Of a stretch of DNA of 64,000 nucleotides, positions 42,309-51,850 are shown one piece after another. Every line of letters starts with the position of its first letter. Within the stretch, counting starts at the first letter, position 1. Location: contig CAWJKX010000011.1 of the NCBI GenBank assembly GCA_963843065.1, positions 1 to 64,000 on the forward strand. Direction: 5' to 3'. Below the pieces are notes generated by a model, which did not search any database, had not been told where the DNA came from, and worked only from the letters and a program-made list of their open reading frames with translations. The position numbers were made by a program, and so were the translations under genes. This DNA comes from JAGVPT01 sp963843065 (lineage in GTDB: Bacteria > Bacteroidota > Ignavibacteria > UBA10030 > UBA8401).

Positions 42309-44461
42309 ATGAAACAGGTTTCGCAGGAAATGAAAAAAGGGACAATGCATGTCGAAGAAGTGCCGGAGCCGGCTTTGAAGGGGGGAGGCGTTATTGTCCG
42401 CAACGAATATTCGCTGATCAGCGCCGGGACGGAGCGGTCATCCGTTCAAAAACGTAAGGAAAGCATGCTCTCCAAAGTGCGGTCGAATCCGGACATGGTA
42501 AAGCTTGTCATCCAACAGATGCGGCAGCAGGGTGTTTGAATGTGTACAGGAAAGTGATGACCAAACTCGAAGCGTTCGGCCCGCTCGGATACAGCTCTGC
42601 CGGGACGGTCATCGGGGTTGCGGGCGACGTCGATGATTTTACAGTAGGCGACCGGGTTGCCTGCGGCGGCAGTTCGGCAAACCATGCCGAAGTGTTGTTT
42701 GTGCCGAAAAATCTTTGCGTGAAAGTTCCGACGGGACTTTCGATGCAGGAGGCTGCTTTCACCACGGTCGGGGCCATCGCCCTCCAGGGCGTGAGGCTGA
42801 CTGCGCCGACGCTGGGAGAAACGGTCGCCGTCATTGGCCTCGGGCTCGTCGGGCAGCTGACGGTCCAGATATTGAAAGCCGCCGGATGTTCAGTGATCGG
42901 GATCGATATTGACAGCCGCTCTGTGGCGCTGGCAAAAACTCTCGGAGCTGACGCCGCATTTCATCGCCCCTCGAGAGGATTGATGGCCGATATTCAATCC
43001 CAGACGCACGGGCTTGGAGTGGATGCGATCGTCATCACCGCGGCAACGAAAAGCAGCGACCCGGTACAGCTCGCCGGCGAGATCGCCCGCGACAAGGCTC
43101 GCGTCGTTCTCGTGGGGGATGTTGGAATCTCCATTCCCCGGGCACCGTATTACATGAAAGAACTGGATTTCAGAATATCCCGGTCGTACGGCCCCGGACG
43201 CTATGATAAGTCGTACGAAGAGAAAGGGCAGGACTATCCGGTTGGGTATGTGCGCTGGACCGAGAAGCGCAATATGGAAGAATTCCTGCGGCTCGTGAAC
43301 GGGAAGAAAGTCAACGTGGAGAAGCTGACGACGCATACATTTCCCATCGCGGAAGCCCTGAAAGCGTATTCCATGATTGCGCGGGGAACAAAAGAGCGTT
43401 ACATCGGCGTGTTGCTGGAGTACCCGCACGAAAAAAAATCCACACTGAGTAGTGTTTCCGTTGCACCGCCGCGTGAATCGACGGGCTCGCTTTCCGTCGG
43501 CTTTATCGGCGCAGGGAATTTTGCGCAAAGCTCGCTTATACCGTTTATTAATACCAAAAAGGTAACACTGCGGGGTGTGTGCACATCGAACGGTTTGAAT
43601 GCTAAAAATGTCGCGCGGAAATTCGGGTTTGAATTTGCAACGACTGACCCGAAAGAAATTTACGCCTCGAAAGACATCGATACCGTGTTTATCGCAACAC
43701 GCCATAACCTCCATGCCTCGTTATGCGTTCAGGCAATGAAAAATCACAAGCATGTGTTCGTGGAAAAGCCGCTTGCGCTCAACGAAAAGGAGCTTTCCGA
43801 AGTCATCAAGGTGCACGATGCGGCGAAAAAGCAGTCTCATCTTCGATTCATGGTTGGATACAACCGGAGGTTTTCTTCATCGGTGCGGCAGGCGAAAGAT
43901 TTTTTTGCCGGCGCAGCCGAGCCGATGCTCATCAATTACCGGGTGAACGCCGGTTTTTTGCCGAAGGAGCATTGGACGCAGGATCCGGCTGAAGGGGGCG
44001 GAAGGATTATCGGCGAAGTATGCCATTTCATCGATACGATCCAATACATCACGGACGGCGAACCGGCATCCGTTTTTGCGCAGTCTCTTTCGATGAGCGG
44101 AGAACGGTCGCAGAGCGACAACATCGCCATCACAATTCGATTCTCGAACGGTTCGGTAGGAGTTATTTCCTATCTTGCAAACGGAGATTCCGCTCTCCCG
44201 AAAGAGCGCATTGAGATTTTTTCAGGAGGGAAAACGGCAGTCATCGACAACTTCAAAGCGCTGGAGACGTACCAAGGCGGGACACGAAAAGTTCATGAGA
44301 CGACATCGGGAGAAAAAGGACACAAGGCTGAAGTCGAAGAATTTGTCAGCTCTGTGCATCTTGCAAAAGACCTCATACCGTTCCACAGTCTCGTTGCGAC
44401 AACACGAGCGACATTCAAAATCATTGAATCGTTGGAGAGTGGGCTCCCCGTTGAACTTTAA
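42309..44461 (+). CDS. Two-domain oxidoreductase: zinc-type MDR alcohol dehydrogenase fused to Gfo/Idh/MocA, one frameshift
   Basis: N-terminal part: medium-chain dehydrogenase fold with KQVSQEMKKGTMHVEEVPEP, SAGTERSSVQKRK, GDRVACGGSSANHAE and Rossmann motif VAVIGLGLVGQLTVQIL. C-terminal part (from about 43490): Gfo/Idh/MocA NAD-binding domain VGFIGAGNFAQSSLIP, then K-H-V-F-V-E-K-P-L-A-L and a C-terminal substrate domain EGGGRIIGEVCHFIDTIQYI. The frame changes near 42535: the first frame ends QQMRQQGV-stop, while the alternative reads Q-G-L-N-V-Y-R-K-V. The fused arrangement is known in polysaccharide-related loci, where the two domains may act in sequence on a sugar. Substrate unknown. Confidence 0.85.
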
Positions 44462-45162
44462 ATTTCCGGCTGTCATCGTAAACATTGCCGTCGTTTCCGC
44501 ATTCGTCGTCTGTTTCACGGACACTTCTCGCGCCCAGGCCGCGCCTGACAGCGGAAATGGATTCATGCTGCGGGCAAACACTTTCTCAGTCTATGGGGGA
44601 ATGGGCATCGCTCTTGCCGATGCCCCCGGACTGGTCAATTATCTCAACACGCTTGGGGACCCGACGGTGCAAAGCAATTTTGGGACCGACGTCGAGTTTT
44701 TCGGTGGGGCGGAATTTCCGTTCAGCTTTGAGTGGGAGAGGGGCGCTTGAATACTCTTACCTCTTCAAATCGTATACTCTTACCATCGGGGACGCGGGAA
44801 CGTATACGGTATTCTATAGTATGCACATGCCGACAGCGATGGCGCTCTATGTTGTGACGGGCGAAGGATATTTCTTGAAATTTGGCGGCGGGATCGGCTA
44901 TCACACCGGGTCTCTCGAGCAAAAAGATACCTACGGCAACGACATCACCTATTCGGCTCACGGCATCGGCCTAAAAGCCCAGGCAGTAGGCCAGACCTCG
45001 TTTGACGAGCATTTGTATGGATATATCGGAGGAAATATGCGGTTGGAGTTGCTCGGACATTTGACAGGCGCCGGCGGCACCATGTTGCAAAACCACGGTC
45101 AGGTTGCATCGCTGTCGATGTTTGTCGTCGGACTTAGTTTCGGACTAACATATTATTTTTAG
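44451..45162 (+). CDS. Predicted outer-membrane beta-barrel protein, one frameshift
   Basis: A TTG start at 44451, overlapping the previous gene's stop, gives a signal peptide (MNFKFPAVIVNIAVVSAFVV, then SRAQA). The mature part has glycine- and aromatic-rich alternating strands (YGGMGIALADAPGLVNYLN; LEYSYLFKSYTLTIG; YFLKFGGGIGYHTGSL) and ends with the strand FVVGLSFGLTYYF with terminal phenylalanine, typical of barrels. The frame changes near 44745. I do not recognise a family with a known function. Confidence 0.65.
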
Positions 45163-45217
45163 TGCGAAGCAGAAACCCGCCGCCTGTGGCGGTGGTTATG
45201 TTCGGTTGGCTATGCCT

Positions 45218-45312
45218 GTCATTCCGGTCGAGTCCCGCTTTCAGGCGGGACGAAGAACCGGAATCCAGTTCCGTTGATTGACTCTGGATTCCGCGTCAAG
45301 CGCGGAATGACT
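45218..45312. repeat. Inverted pair of REP-like hairpins with a nested palindrome
   Basis: Hairpin 1 (45218-45268) opens GTCATTCCGG and closes CCGGAATCCAG, with AGTCCCGCTTTCAGGCGGGA inserted in its loop. Hairpin 2 (45283-45311) is CTGGATTCCGCGTCAAGCGC followed by GGAATGAC. The two face each other as at 3291-3353. 45163-45388 is otherwise non-coding. Confidence 0.65.
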
Positions 45313-45388
45313 TGCTTTTTCTTTTCAAAAGCCACCATCTTTGATGATGGTCGTTTACTGAAATACTCAAAGCTATGATAGGACAAAG

Positions 45389-45997
45389 ATGATGAGAGCA
45401 ATTTTTATTTTCCTCTGTGGAATAGTTTTTCTTTCCGCCTTTTCCGTCAGCCAGGAAAACAATTCGACAAAGAAAGGAAGATCCTCGATGGCTGCAACAA
45501 AGGACTCTCGCGGTCTTGTCGTCATAAAAACTTCAATGGGCAACATCACCCTCCAGTTAGCCGACGATAAAGCGCCGAAACATGCAGCCAATTTTCGTAA
45601 ACTGGCAAAAGAAGGATTCTATGCCGGGACAACATTCCATCGCGTGATTCCCGGGTTCATGATTCAAGGGGGCGACCCGAATTCAAAAGGGGACGACCGT
45701 TCGAAGGACGGACTTGGCGGACCGGGATATACGATTGATGCCGAGATCGGATTGACGCATGGCCGGGGTGTTATCGCCGCGGCGCGTATGGGCGACCAGG
45801 TAAACCCGGCACGCAAATCGAACGGCAGCCAGTTCTACATTACCGTCGCTGCCGCACCATCGTTAGACGGCCAATACACCGTCTTCGGAAAAGTCGTGAA
45901 GGGTATGGACGTTGTGGATAAAATCGCCGCTGTCCCGCGCGACTCTAACGATAATCCGATTCAAAAGGTCCTCATCAAGAATGTGATCGTTCAATAA
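45389..45997 (+). CDS. Cyclophilin-type peptidyl-prolyl cis-trans isomerase, exported
   Basis: Signal peptide (MMRAIFIFLCGIVFLSAFSV) and then a short cyclophilin domain: MGNITLQLADDKAPKHAANF, GTTFHRVIPGFMIQGGDPN (with the catalytic F-H-R), GGPGYTIDAEI, RKSNGSQFYITVAA and LDGQYTVFGKVVKGMDVV. All central active-site residues are visible. Acts in folding of exported proteins. 202 residues. Confidence 0.93.
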   Translation: MMRAIFIFLCGIVFLSAFSVSQENNSTKKGRSSMAATKDSRGLVVIKTSMGNITLQLADDKAPKHAANFRKLAKEGFYAGTTFHRVIPGFMIQGGDPNSKGDDRSKDGLGGPGYTIDAEIGLTHGRGVIAAARMGDQVNPARKSNGSQFYITVAAAPSLDGQYTVFGKVVKGMDVVDKIAAVPRDSNDNPIQKVLIKNVIVQ

Positions 45998-46011
45998 AGG
46001 ATCTTTCTGCT

Positions 46012-47053
46012 ATGGCCAAAGGCGGTAAAGGGAAAACCTCGGTCGAGACTTTTCTTTCTTCCATCAGGAAAAAAGAATTTGCACCGGTCTATTTTTTTTA
46101 CGGAGAGGAAGATTTTCTTATTGATGAAATTGTCAGCGCCGTCGTCGCGGAGGGCGTAGACCCGGCAACCAGGGGATTCAACCTCGATATTATTCACGGC
46201 GGCGAGACAGACGGAAAAGACATTGTCTCCGTCGCCTCCTCGTTTCCCATGATGGCGGATCGGCGGGTTGTTATCGTGAAAGATTTCGACCGTGTTTCAA
46301 ACAAAGAACTCATCGAGCCGTACCTCGAACACCCGTCGCCGTCGACATGCCTCATCCTGATTGCCTCGAAGCCCGATACGCGCAAGAAGCCGTATCCACT
46401 GTTGAAAAAGAATTCCGTCGGCGGGGAATTTAGCCGATTGTATGAAAACGAGATACCGGGATGGATTCAGCGCCGCGTTGCGCAGCTGCGGAGGACAATT
46501 ACGCCGGAGGCCGCCGAGCTTTTACAGGCGTACGTCGGCAATTCTCTCCGGGAAGTCTCAAATCAAATCGATAAATTATTGATTGCCGTCGGATCGAAGC
46601 CGGCCATTGAATTGGAAGATGTGGAAGCCGTCGTCGGCATCTCGAAGGAATTCACCGTATTTGAATTGACGAAGATGGTCGGCGAAAAGAATATTTCCAA
46701 ATCGATCGAAATTGTCGAGCGGATGCTGGACAGCGGAGAATCGCCGCAATTGATCATTGTCATGCTCACGCGCCATTTTATCATCATGGCAAAGCTTCGC
46801 GAGCTCCACGCAGCGGCGAAATCGGAATTCGAATTGGCAGGCGCCGTCAGGGTCAGTCCTTACTTTATTAAAGAATACCTCTCGCAGCTTCGCGGCTATT
46901 CTCCTGCCGCTGTCGAAAATGCTTTTCTTGCCCTTGCACGCGCCGACCGGGAGCTGAAGTCCTCCGCCACGGACCCCAAAGCTTGTGATGGACGTGCTGT
47001 TGTGCGAAATCATAGAACGAGCGGCGCTTCACGCCGCCATGTCATCACAATAG
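46012..47053 (+). CDS. holA: DNA polymerase III delta subunit, frameshift near the C-terminus
   Basis: Clamp-loader subunit that opens the beta clamp. Visible: FAPVYFFYGEEDFLIDEIVS, VASSFPMMADRRVVIVKD, LILIASKPDTRKKPYPLLKK, GNSLREVSNQIDKLLIAVGS, EFTVFELTKMVGEKN and the C-terminal helical collar. Near 46978 an extra A (CCCCAAAGC) shifts the frame; the corrected tail reads L-V-M-D-V-L-L-C-E-I-I-E-R-A and stops at 47051-47053. About 346 residues, normal. Confidence 0.9.
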
Positions 47054-47062
47054 CGGCCGCGC

Positions 47063-48602
47063 ATGCATCTCCTTTCCCCGCCGACGAATTCCGAGTGGAT
47101 ATATTTCTCTCTTCTGGTTATTGGATTGGCAGCATTTATTGTTGTGGCTGAGCTTGTGAGGAAGGCGCTCCACTGGTCGCCCGAGGTCACACGGAAGCTC
47201 GTCCATATCTCCACCGGCGTTCTCATCTTTTTTGCCCCAAAAATTTTCAATTCAGGCATCCCCGCGATTCTCCTCGCCGTTATCTTTATCACTGTCAATT
47301 TTACCGCCATAGAACTCGGTTTATTGAAAGGGATGCACGGCACGAACAGGCGCTCGTACGGCACAGTCTACTACCCGCTCTCGTTCTTAATACTTGTTCT
47401 CCTCTGCTGGGATACCATTCCGCAGATTATTTCTATCTCCATACTTGTGCTGGGATTAAGCGATGCGGCCGCCGCAATTGTCGGGGAAAACCTTACTTCG
47501 CCGCACGTCTATTATCTCACGAGCGACAAGAAATCTCTCGAAGGTTCAGCGGCGATGTTTGCCACGACATTTTTGGTGGTTGCCTTTCTTCTTTACAGTT
47601 CCTTAGGCCTCAACGGAATTCTCGCGTTTAACTTCTTTCCGAATTGTTCCCGCACGGTCACTCGCCGGCTTGATCGCCCTCGCTGTATCGTTCTTCGCTA
47701 CGGCATGGGAGGCGATTTCTTCGAAGGGGTTGGATAATCTCACGATCCCACTTTCGACTGCATTTGTCCTTCACTTCTTTCTCGTTCCACTCCCGCACCA
47801 TCATTTTGAACAATTCTTTGTCGGATTTGCCCTTGCGGCCATTTTTGCCGCGGCGTCGTTCTCTCTTCGTTTCTTGTCGTCGAGCGGAAGTGTCGGAACG
47901 TTTATACTTGCGTCGATCATTTTTGGACTGGGAGGATGGCAGTGGACAGTCCCGGTTCTGGCCTTCTTTCTTCTGTCGAGCGGACTTTCAAAATTCGGCA
48001 AGAAACGAAAAGCAGCCTACCAATTAATGTTTGAAAAGACCGATACGCGTGATGCAGGACAGGTTGCAGCCAACGGCGGCGTTGCCGGAATCATGATGCT
48101 CTGCTGGTATTTCTTTCCTGAATACGATGTGTGGTATTACATCTACCTCGCTTCGCTTGCTGCAGTCACAGCGGACACGTGGGGGACGGAACTCGGTCTG
48201 CTGGCAAAAAGTTCTCCGCGTTCGATTATCACGTTAAAGAAAGTTGAAACCGGAACGAGCGGGGCTGTGTCGTTCGTTGGTCTGGCTGGCGGCGCGCTCG
48301 GTGCATTTCTCATCGCCCTTAGCGGAAATTTCTGGATGACCGGCAGCGCAGTTCGTTCTCTCTTTATCATGATCATAATCTCGGGTGTCGCAGGTTCTCT
48401 TGTTGACAGTCTGCTCGGGGCGACCGTCCAGGCGAACTATCGGTGTGAAGTGTGCGGAAAAATGACCGAGCGGACTATTCATTGCGGATGTCCCGCGCAG
48501 CTCGTCGGCGGCGTGCGTTGGATGGATAACGATGCGGTAAACTGGGCGTGTGCAATCGGAGGTTCTCTCTTTTTTGTATTGCTGAATGTTGCCGGAGTGT
48601 AA
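47063..48602 (+). CDS. Fusion of a SEC59/DGK-type isoprenoid-alcohol kinase-like domain with a DUF92 (VTE6-like) domain, one frameshift
   Basis: N-terminal half: polytopic CTP-dependent kinase-like family (dolichol/phytol kinase, VTE5), with LHWSPEVTRKLVHISTGVLI, LLCWDTIPQIISISILVLGL, SDAAAAIVGENL and KSLEGSAAMFATTF. C-terminal half: DUF92, with FSLRFLSSSGSVGTFILASI, AADTWGTELGLLAKS-like (AAVTADTWGTELGLLAKSSP), TGTSGAVSFVGLAGGALGAF and VDSLLGATVQANYRCEVCGK. The frame changes near 47640 in a stretch that reads N-F-F-P-E-L-F-P-H-G-H-S-L-A-G-L-I when corrected. In plants separate VTE5 and VTE6 enzymes phosphorylate phytol and then phytyl phosphate; the fusion suggests a two-step isoprenoid alcohol salvage. 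Direct function here is inferred. Confidence 0.78.
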
Positions 48603-48708
48603 GAAACTGAAAGATTTTTGCCTCTAAACCCCCCAATCTGATCAAATTCCAAGTCCTTATTCACCTTTACTTTCCCTGAAAAGATTGCTATTTTGTTAGT
48701 GAAAACTT

Positions 48709-49539
48709 ATGAAAACGGTAACTATTTCTACAATTTCAGTCGGTGGAGGCAATCCTTTGGTGTTGATTGCCGGTCCATGCGTCGTTGAAAATAGAGACAT
48801 GATCTTCTCGACGGCTGAAAGGATCAAGGAGATCACATCGCGGCTTGGTGTACCGTTCATCTTTAAATCCTCTTATAAAAAAGCGAATCGGACAAGCGTA
48901 AGTGGTTTTACGAGTATCGGCATTGACGAAGCGCTTAAAATTTTAGCAGAGGTGAAAAGGGAGTTAGGAGTTCCGATCCTCACGGATGTCCACACGGTGG
49001 AAGAAGTGCGTGCCGCCGCGCAAGTTGCAGACGTTATCCAGATTCCCGCATTTCTCTGTCGTCAAACCGATTTATTGATTGCTGCCGGAAATACCGGCAA
49101 AGCGGTGAATATCAAGAAGGGGCAGTTTCTCGCTCCCGAGGATATGATCCATCCTGTCGAAAAAGTTGCTTCAACGAAGAATGAAAAAATTCTCGTGACT
49201 GAACGGGGTGCGACGTTCGGCTACCACAATCTCGTCGTTGATATGCGCGGCTTGCCGGTAATGCGTTCGTTCGGTTACCCTGTCATTTTGGATGCAACGC
49301 ATTCTGTGCAGCTTCCCGGCAATGACAACGGGAAGAGCGGCGGACAGCCGCAATTTATTTTTCCAATTGTGCGGGGAGGCGTTGCGGTCGGAATCGACGG
49401 CCTGTTTATCGAAACCCATCCCGACCCCGGCACAGCGCTTAGCGATGCGGCAAGCCAGCTTCCGCTCTCGCGCCTTGAAGAACTATTACTCCAGGCGAAG
49501 GCAATCGATTCCCTCGTTAAAATGAATGGATGGTCGTGA
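48709..49539 (+). CDS. kdsA: 3-deoxy-8-phosphooctulonate synthase (Kdo-8-P synthase)
   Basis: Condenses arabinose-5-phosphate with phosphoenolpyruvate, the first committed step to Kdo for lipid A core. Visible: LVLIAGPCVVENRDMIFSTA, FKSSYKKANRTSVSGFTSIG, LTDVHTVEEVRAAA, IQIPAFLCRQTDLLIAAGNT, VNIKKGQFLAPEDM, and HPDPGTALSDAASQLPL. 276 residues, full length. It leads the kdsA-unknown-kdsD-lptC-lptA-lptB operon. Confidence 0.96.
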   Translation: MKTVTISTISVGGGNPLVLIAGPCVVENRDMIFSTAERIKEITSRLGVPFIFKSSYKKANRTSVSGFTSIGIDEALKILAEVKRELGVPILTDVHTVEEVRAAAQVADVIQIPAFLCRQTDLLIAAGNTGKAVNIKKGQFLAPEDMIHPVEKVASTKNEKILVTERGATFGYHNLVVDMRGLPVMRSFGYPVILDATHSVQLPGNDNGKSGGQPQFIFPIVRGGVAVGIDGLFIETHPDPGTALSDAASQLPLSRLEELLLQAKAIDSLVKMNGWS

Positions 49540-50288
49540 GTTACGGTTCTCCTCACAACGGACAACAGGCGCTTTTTCCCCGACCGTTGACCGTGTTTGA
49601 ACGCGAAACACTGCTCTGGCTTCTCCCTGCAGCAAGGTCCGGCTACAACGAGTACCGCAAATATATTTTAGAATGGGTTGTTGTTGGTGAAGGGCGGCGA
49701 GGGGCGGGAAATTATATTATGGCGGAGAAAGATGTACACCCTGATATTGAATCACCGCTGCCGCAAGTATTTGCTTACGGAGTAATCGAAGCAGAGAACG
49801 CAAGTATTTCTGCAACGTTGCGGGAGTTGTTCGAAGACCAGCTTGAATATGAAATCGTCAGCCTGAAGGACGATACGGTCCCACAAGATATTACAGTACG
49901 GCGGCGATGGAATTTTTCTTTGTGGTCTCCAACACAGCCATGCCCGGCTTGCGGCTCGGCCCTCCGCGAGGTCGTGATCCGGAGAGAATCCGGAGGAGAT
50001 GCGACGCTGGCGGTGTGCGCCGTTGATAAAAGGCTGTGGATCTTTGACGCACTCGACGGAGTGAATCATCTCATTCCGGTGACGAATTTTCACAACGCCC
50101 TAATGCTTCACAAAAATATTCGCGACCCCGAGACCGCTCTCGCAGCCGAAAATTTTTTCAGGCAGCTTCATACGTTCTCCGATCCGGACCTCGGAGCTGC
50201 GTTTGTGCAGTACAATAAGCTGAGAAAAAAAATTGACCTTGGCAGGATCGTTCTGCCGCGTTCAAAAAAAACAACTCTTCGTCGATAA
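49530..50288 (+). CDS. Uncharacterised protein in the Kdo/Lpt operon with one CPxCG knuckle
   Basis: 252 residues, overlapping the end of kdsA by 10 bp and followed 22 bp later by kdsD. It opens with VSYGSPHNGQQALFPRPLTV and FERETLLWLLPAARSGYNEY, and carries a single zinc-knuckle-like C-P-A-C-G near residue 140. There is no signal peptide or membrane segment. I do not recognise a family. It sits where a Kdo-8-P phosphatase (kdsC) might be expected, but it lacks the D-x-D-x-T/V motif of that HAD family. Confidence 0.7.
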   Translation: MVVSYGSPHNGQQALFPRPLTVFERETLLWLLPAARSGYNEYRKYILEWVVVGEGRRGAGNYIMAEKDVHPDIESPLPQVFAYGVIEAENASISATLRELFEDQLEYEIVSLKDDTVPQDITVRRRWNFSLWSPTQPCPACGSALREVVIRRESGGDATLAVCAVDKRLWIFDALDGVNHLIPVTNFHNALMLHKNIRDPETALAAENFFRQLHTFSDPDLGAAFVQYNKLRKKIDLGRIVLPRSKKTTLRR

Positions 50289-50309
50289 AGTTCTTTCATT
50301 TTTTAAAAA

Positions 50310-51300
50310 ATGAGCACTCAATCGTTTGAAATTGAAAAGGGGAAGCAGGTCATTCGCATCGAAGCGCAGTCGGTCGCCGCGCTCGTCGACAAAATCGATG
50401 CTTCGTTCGAACGGGCCGTCCGGATAATTTTTGAAGCAAAAGGAAGAATAGTCGTTACGGGTATGGGGAAATCGGGGATCATCGCGCGTAAAATTGTTGC
50501 GACGATGAACTCGACCGGCACCGCCGCAATTTTTCTCCATCCGTCGGATGCCGTCCACGGCGACTTGGGGATGGTGCGGCGGGAAGACGTCGTGGTGTGT
50601 CTGTCGAAAAGCGGCGAGACGCAGGAGATTTGCCTGCTGATCCCGATGTTCAAACGGATTAAGGTGCCGATTATTGCGGTGCTCGGCCGCATGAATTCGT
50701 CAATCGCGCGCGAGTCGGACGTTGTCCTCGACGTTTCAGTGGAAGAAGAGGCGTGCCCGCACGATTTGGCGCCCGACATCCTCGACGACTGCCGCACTCG
50801 CAATGGGGGATGCTCTGGCCATCACGCTGCTGGAAAAAAGAAATTTCAGCAAGGAAGATTTTGCATTGTTTCATCCGGGCGGAAATCTTGGCAAGCGCCT
50901 CCTTCTGAAGATCGAAGAATTGATGACCGCTGGGACGCTGGTTCCGAAAGTTTCGCTCACGACAAGCCTGAAAGATACAATCCTTGAAATGACCACCAAA
51001 CGGTTAGGTGCCACGTGCGTGGTCGACGACGAGGGAATTCTCCGCGGTGTCATCACCGACGGCGACCTCCGCAGGCTTCTGCAAAAAATGACCAATGTTT
51101 CCGGTGTTACTGCCGAGCAGGTGATGACGCAGAATCCCAAAACGATCTTGTTCGGTGCGCTTGCTGCAGCGGCTCTTCAGGAAATGGAAAGATTCAAGAT
51201 TACGCAATTGATTATCGTCGACAAGGAACACCGGCCTGTCGGCATGGTGCATATTCACGAGCTGGTGAAAGCCGGCCTGGCGACACAGGATCGAGGATGA
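50310..51300 (+). CDS. kdsD: Arabinose-5-phosphate isomerase (KpsF/KdsD), one frameshift
   Basis: Converts ribulose-5-phosphate to arabinose-5-phosphate for KdsA. SIS domain: VVTGMGKSGIIARKIVATMN, HPSDAVHGDLGMVRREDVVV, LSKSGETQEICLLIPMFK. The frame changes near 50775-50790, and the second frame carries A-P-T-S-S-T-T-A-A-L-A-M-G-D-A-L-A, FHPGGNLGKRLLLKIEELM and two CBS domains (TTKRLGATCVVDDEGILRGV; GDLRRLLQ; FKITQLIIVDKEHRPVGMVH). About 330 residues after correction. Confidence 0.92.
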
Positions 51301-51301
51301 C

Positions 51302-51841
51302 GTGGTAACAAGGCACATCGCTTTACTCGCTGCATGCGTTGTGTTGTTTTCCAACGGTTGTGAAGAGAAAATCAAACCCTCCGTTCTCGGAGGAGTCTCC
51401 GGTGCGGCGCTTCCTTCTCAGGAGAGCTGGATTACCACCGTCACCTTTACCGATTCCGGCATCGTCAAGGCAATTTTGAAAGCGGGACACATTGCTGCCT
51501 ACGAAGCGACAAAACAGACGCTCCTCGACAGCGGAGTCCATGTAGATTTCTTTGACGAGCACGGAGTCCACTCGTCGGTCCTCACCTCGCGAACGGGCAA
51601 AGTCGACGAGGCGACGAACAATCTTGAAGCAGATGGGAATGTCGTGGTGGTGTCGGACAGCGGCGTCGTTGTTGAAACGGAAAAACTATTTTGGGATAAC
51701 CGGCGCCAACTCATTCATTCAGATGATTTCGTCACAATCACTTCCCCCAAAGAACATCTGCAGGGGCACGGATTCGAATCCGACCAGAGCCTGAAGAATT
51801 ACAAAATCTTCAAGGTCACTGGGACGGCGAAACAACAATAG
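51302..51841 (+). CDS. lptC: LPS export protein LptC-like
   Basis: Single-anchor periplasmic component of the LPS bridge. GTG start at 51302, hydrophobic N-terminus with a cysteine (LLAACVVLFSNGCEE) that could be a lipoprotein site. The body is a beta-jellyroll pattern: IKAGHIAAYEA-type strands (KAILKAGHIAAYEATKQTLL), VDFFDEHGVHSSVLTSRTGK, NNLEADGNVVVVSDSGVVVE and a last GHGFESDQSLKNYKI, the conserved G-x-G-x-E-x-D of the family. 179 residues. Between kdsD and the LptA-like gene, as in many Gram-negative bacteria. Confidence 0.88.
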   Translation: MVTRHIALLAACVVLFSNGCEEKIKPSVLGGVSGAALPSQESWITTVTFTDSGIVKAILKAGHIAAYEATKQTLLDSGVHVDFFDEHGVHSSVLTSRTGKVDEATNNLEADGNVVVVSDSGVVVETEKLFWDNRRQLIHSDDFVTITSPKEHLQGHGFESDQSLKNYKIFKVTGTAKQQ

Positions 51842-51850
51842 CTCGGTGCT

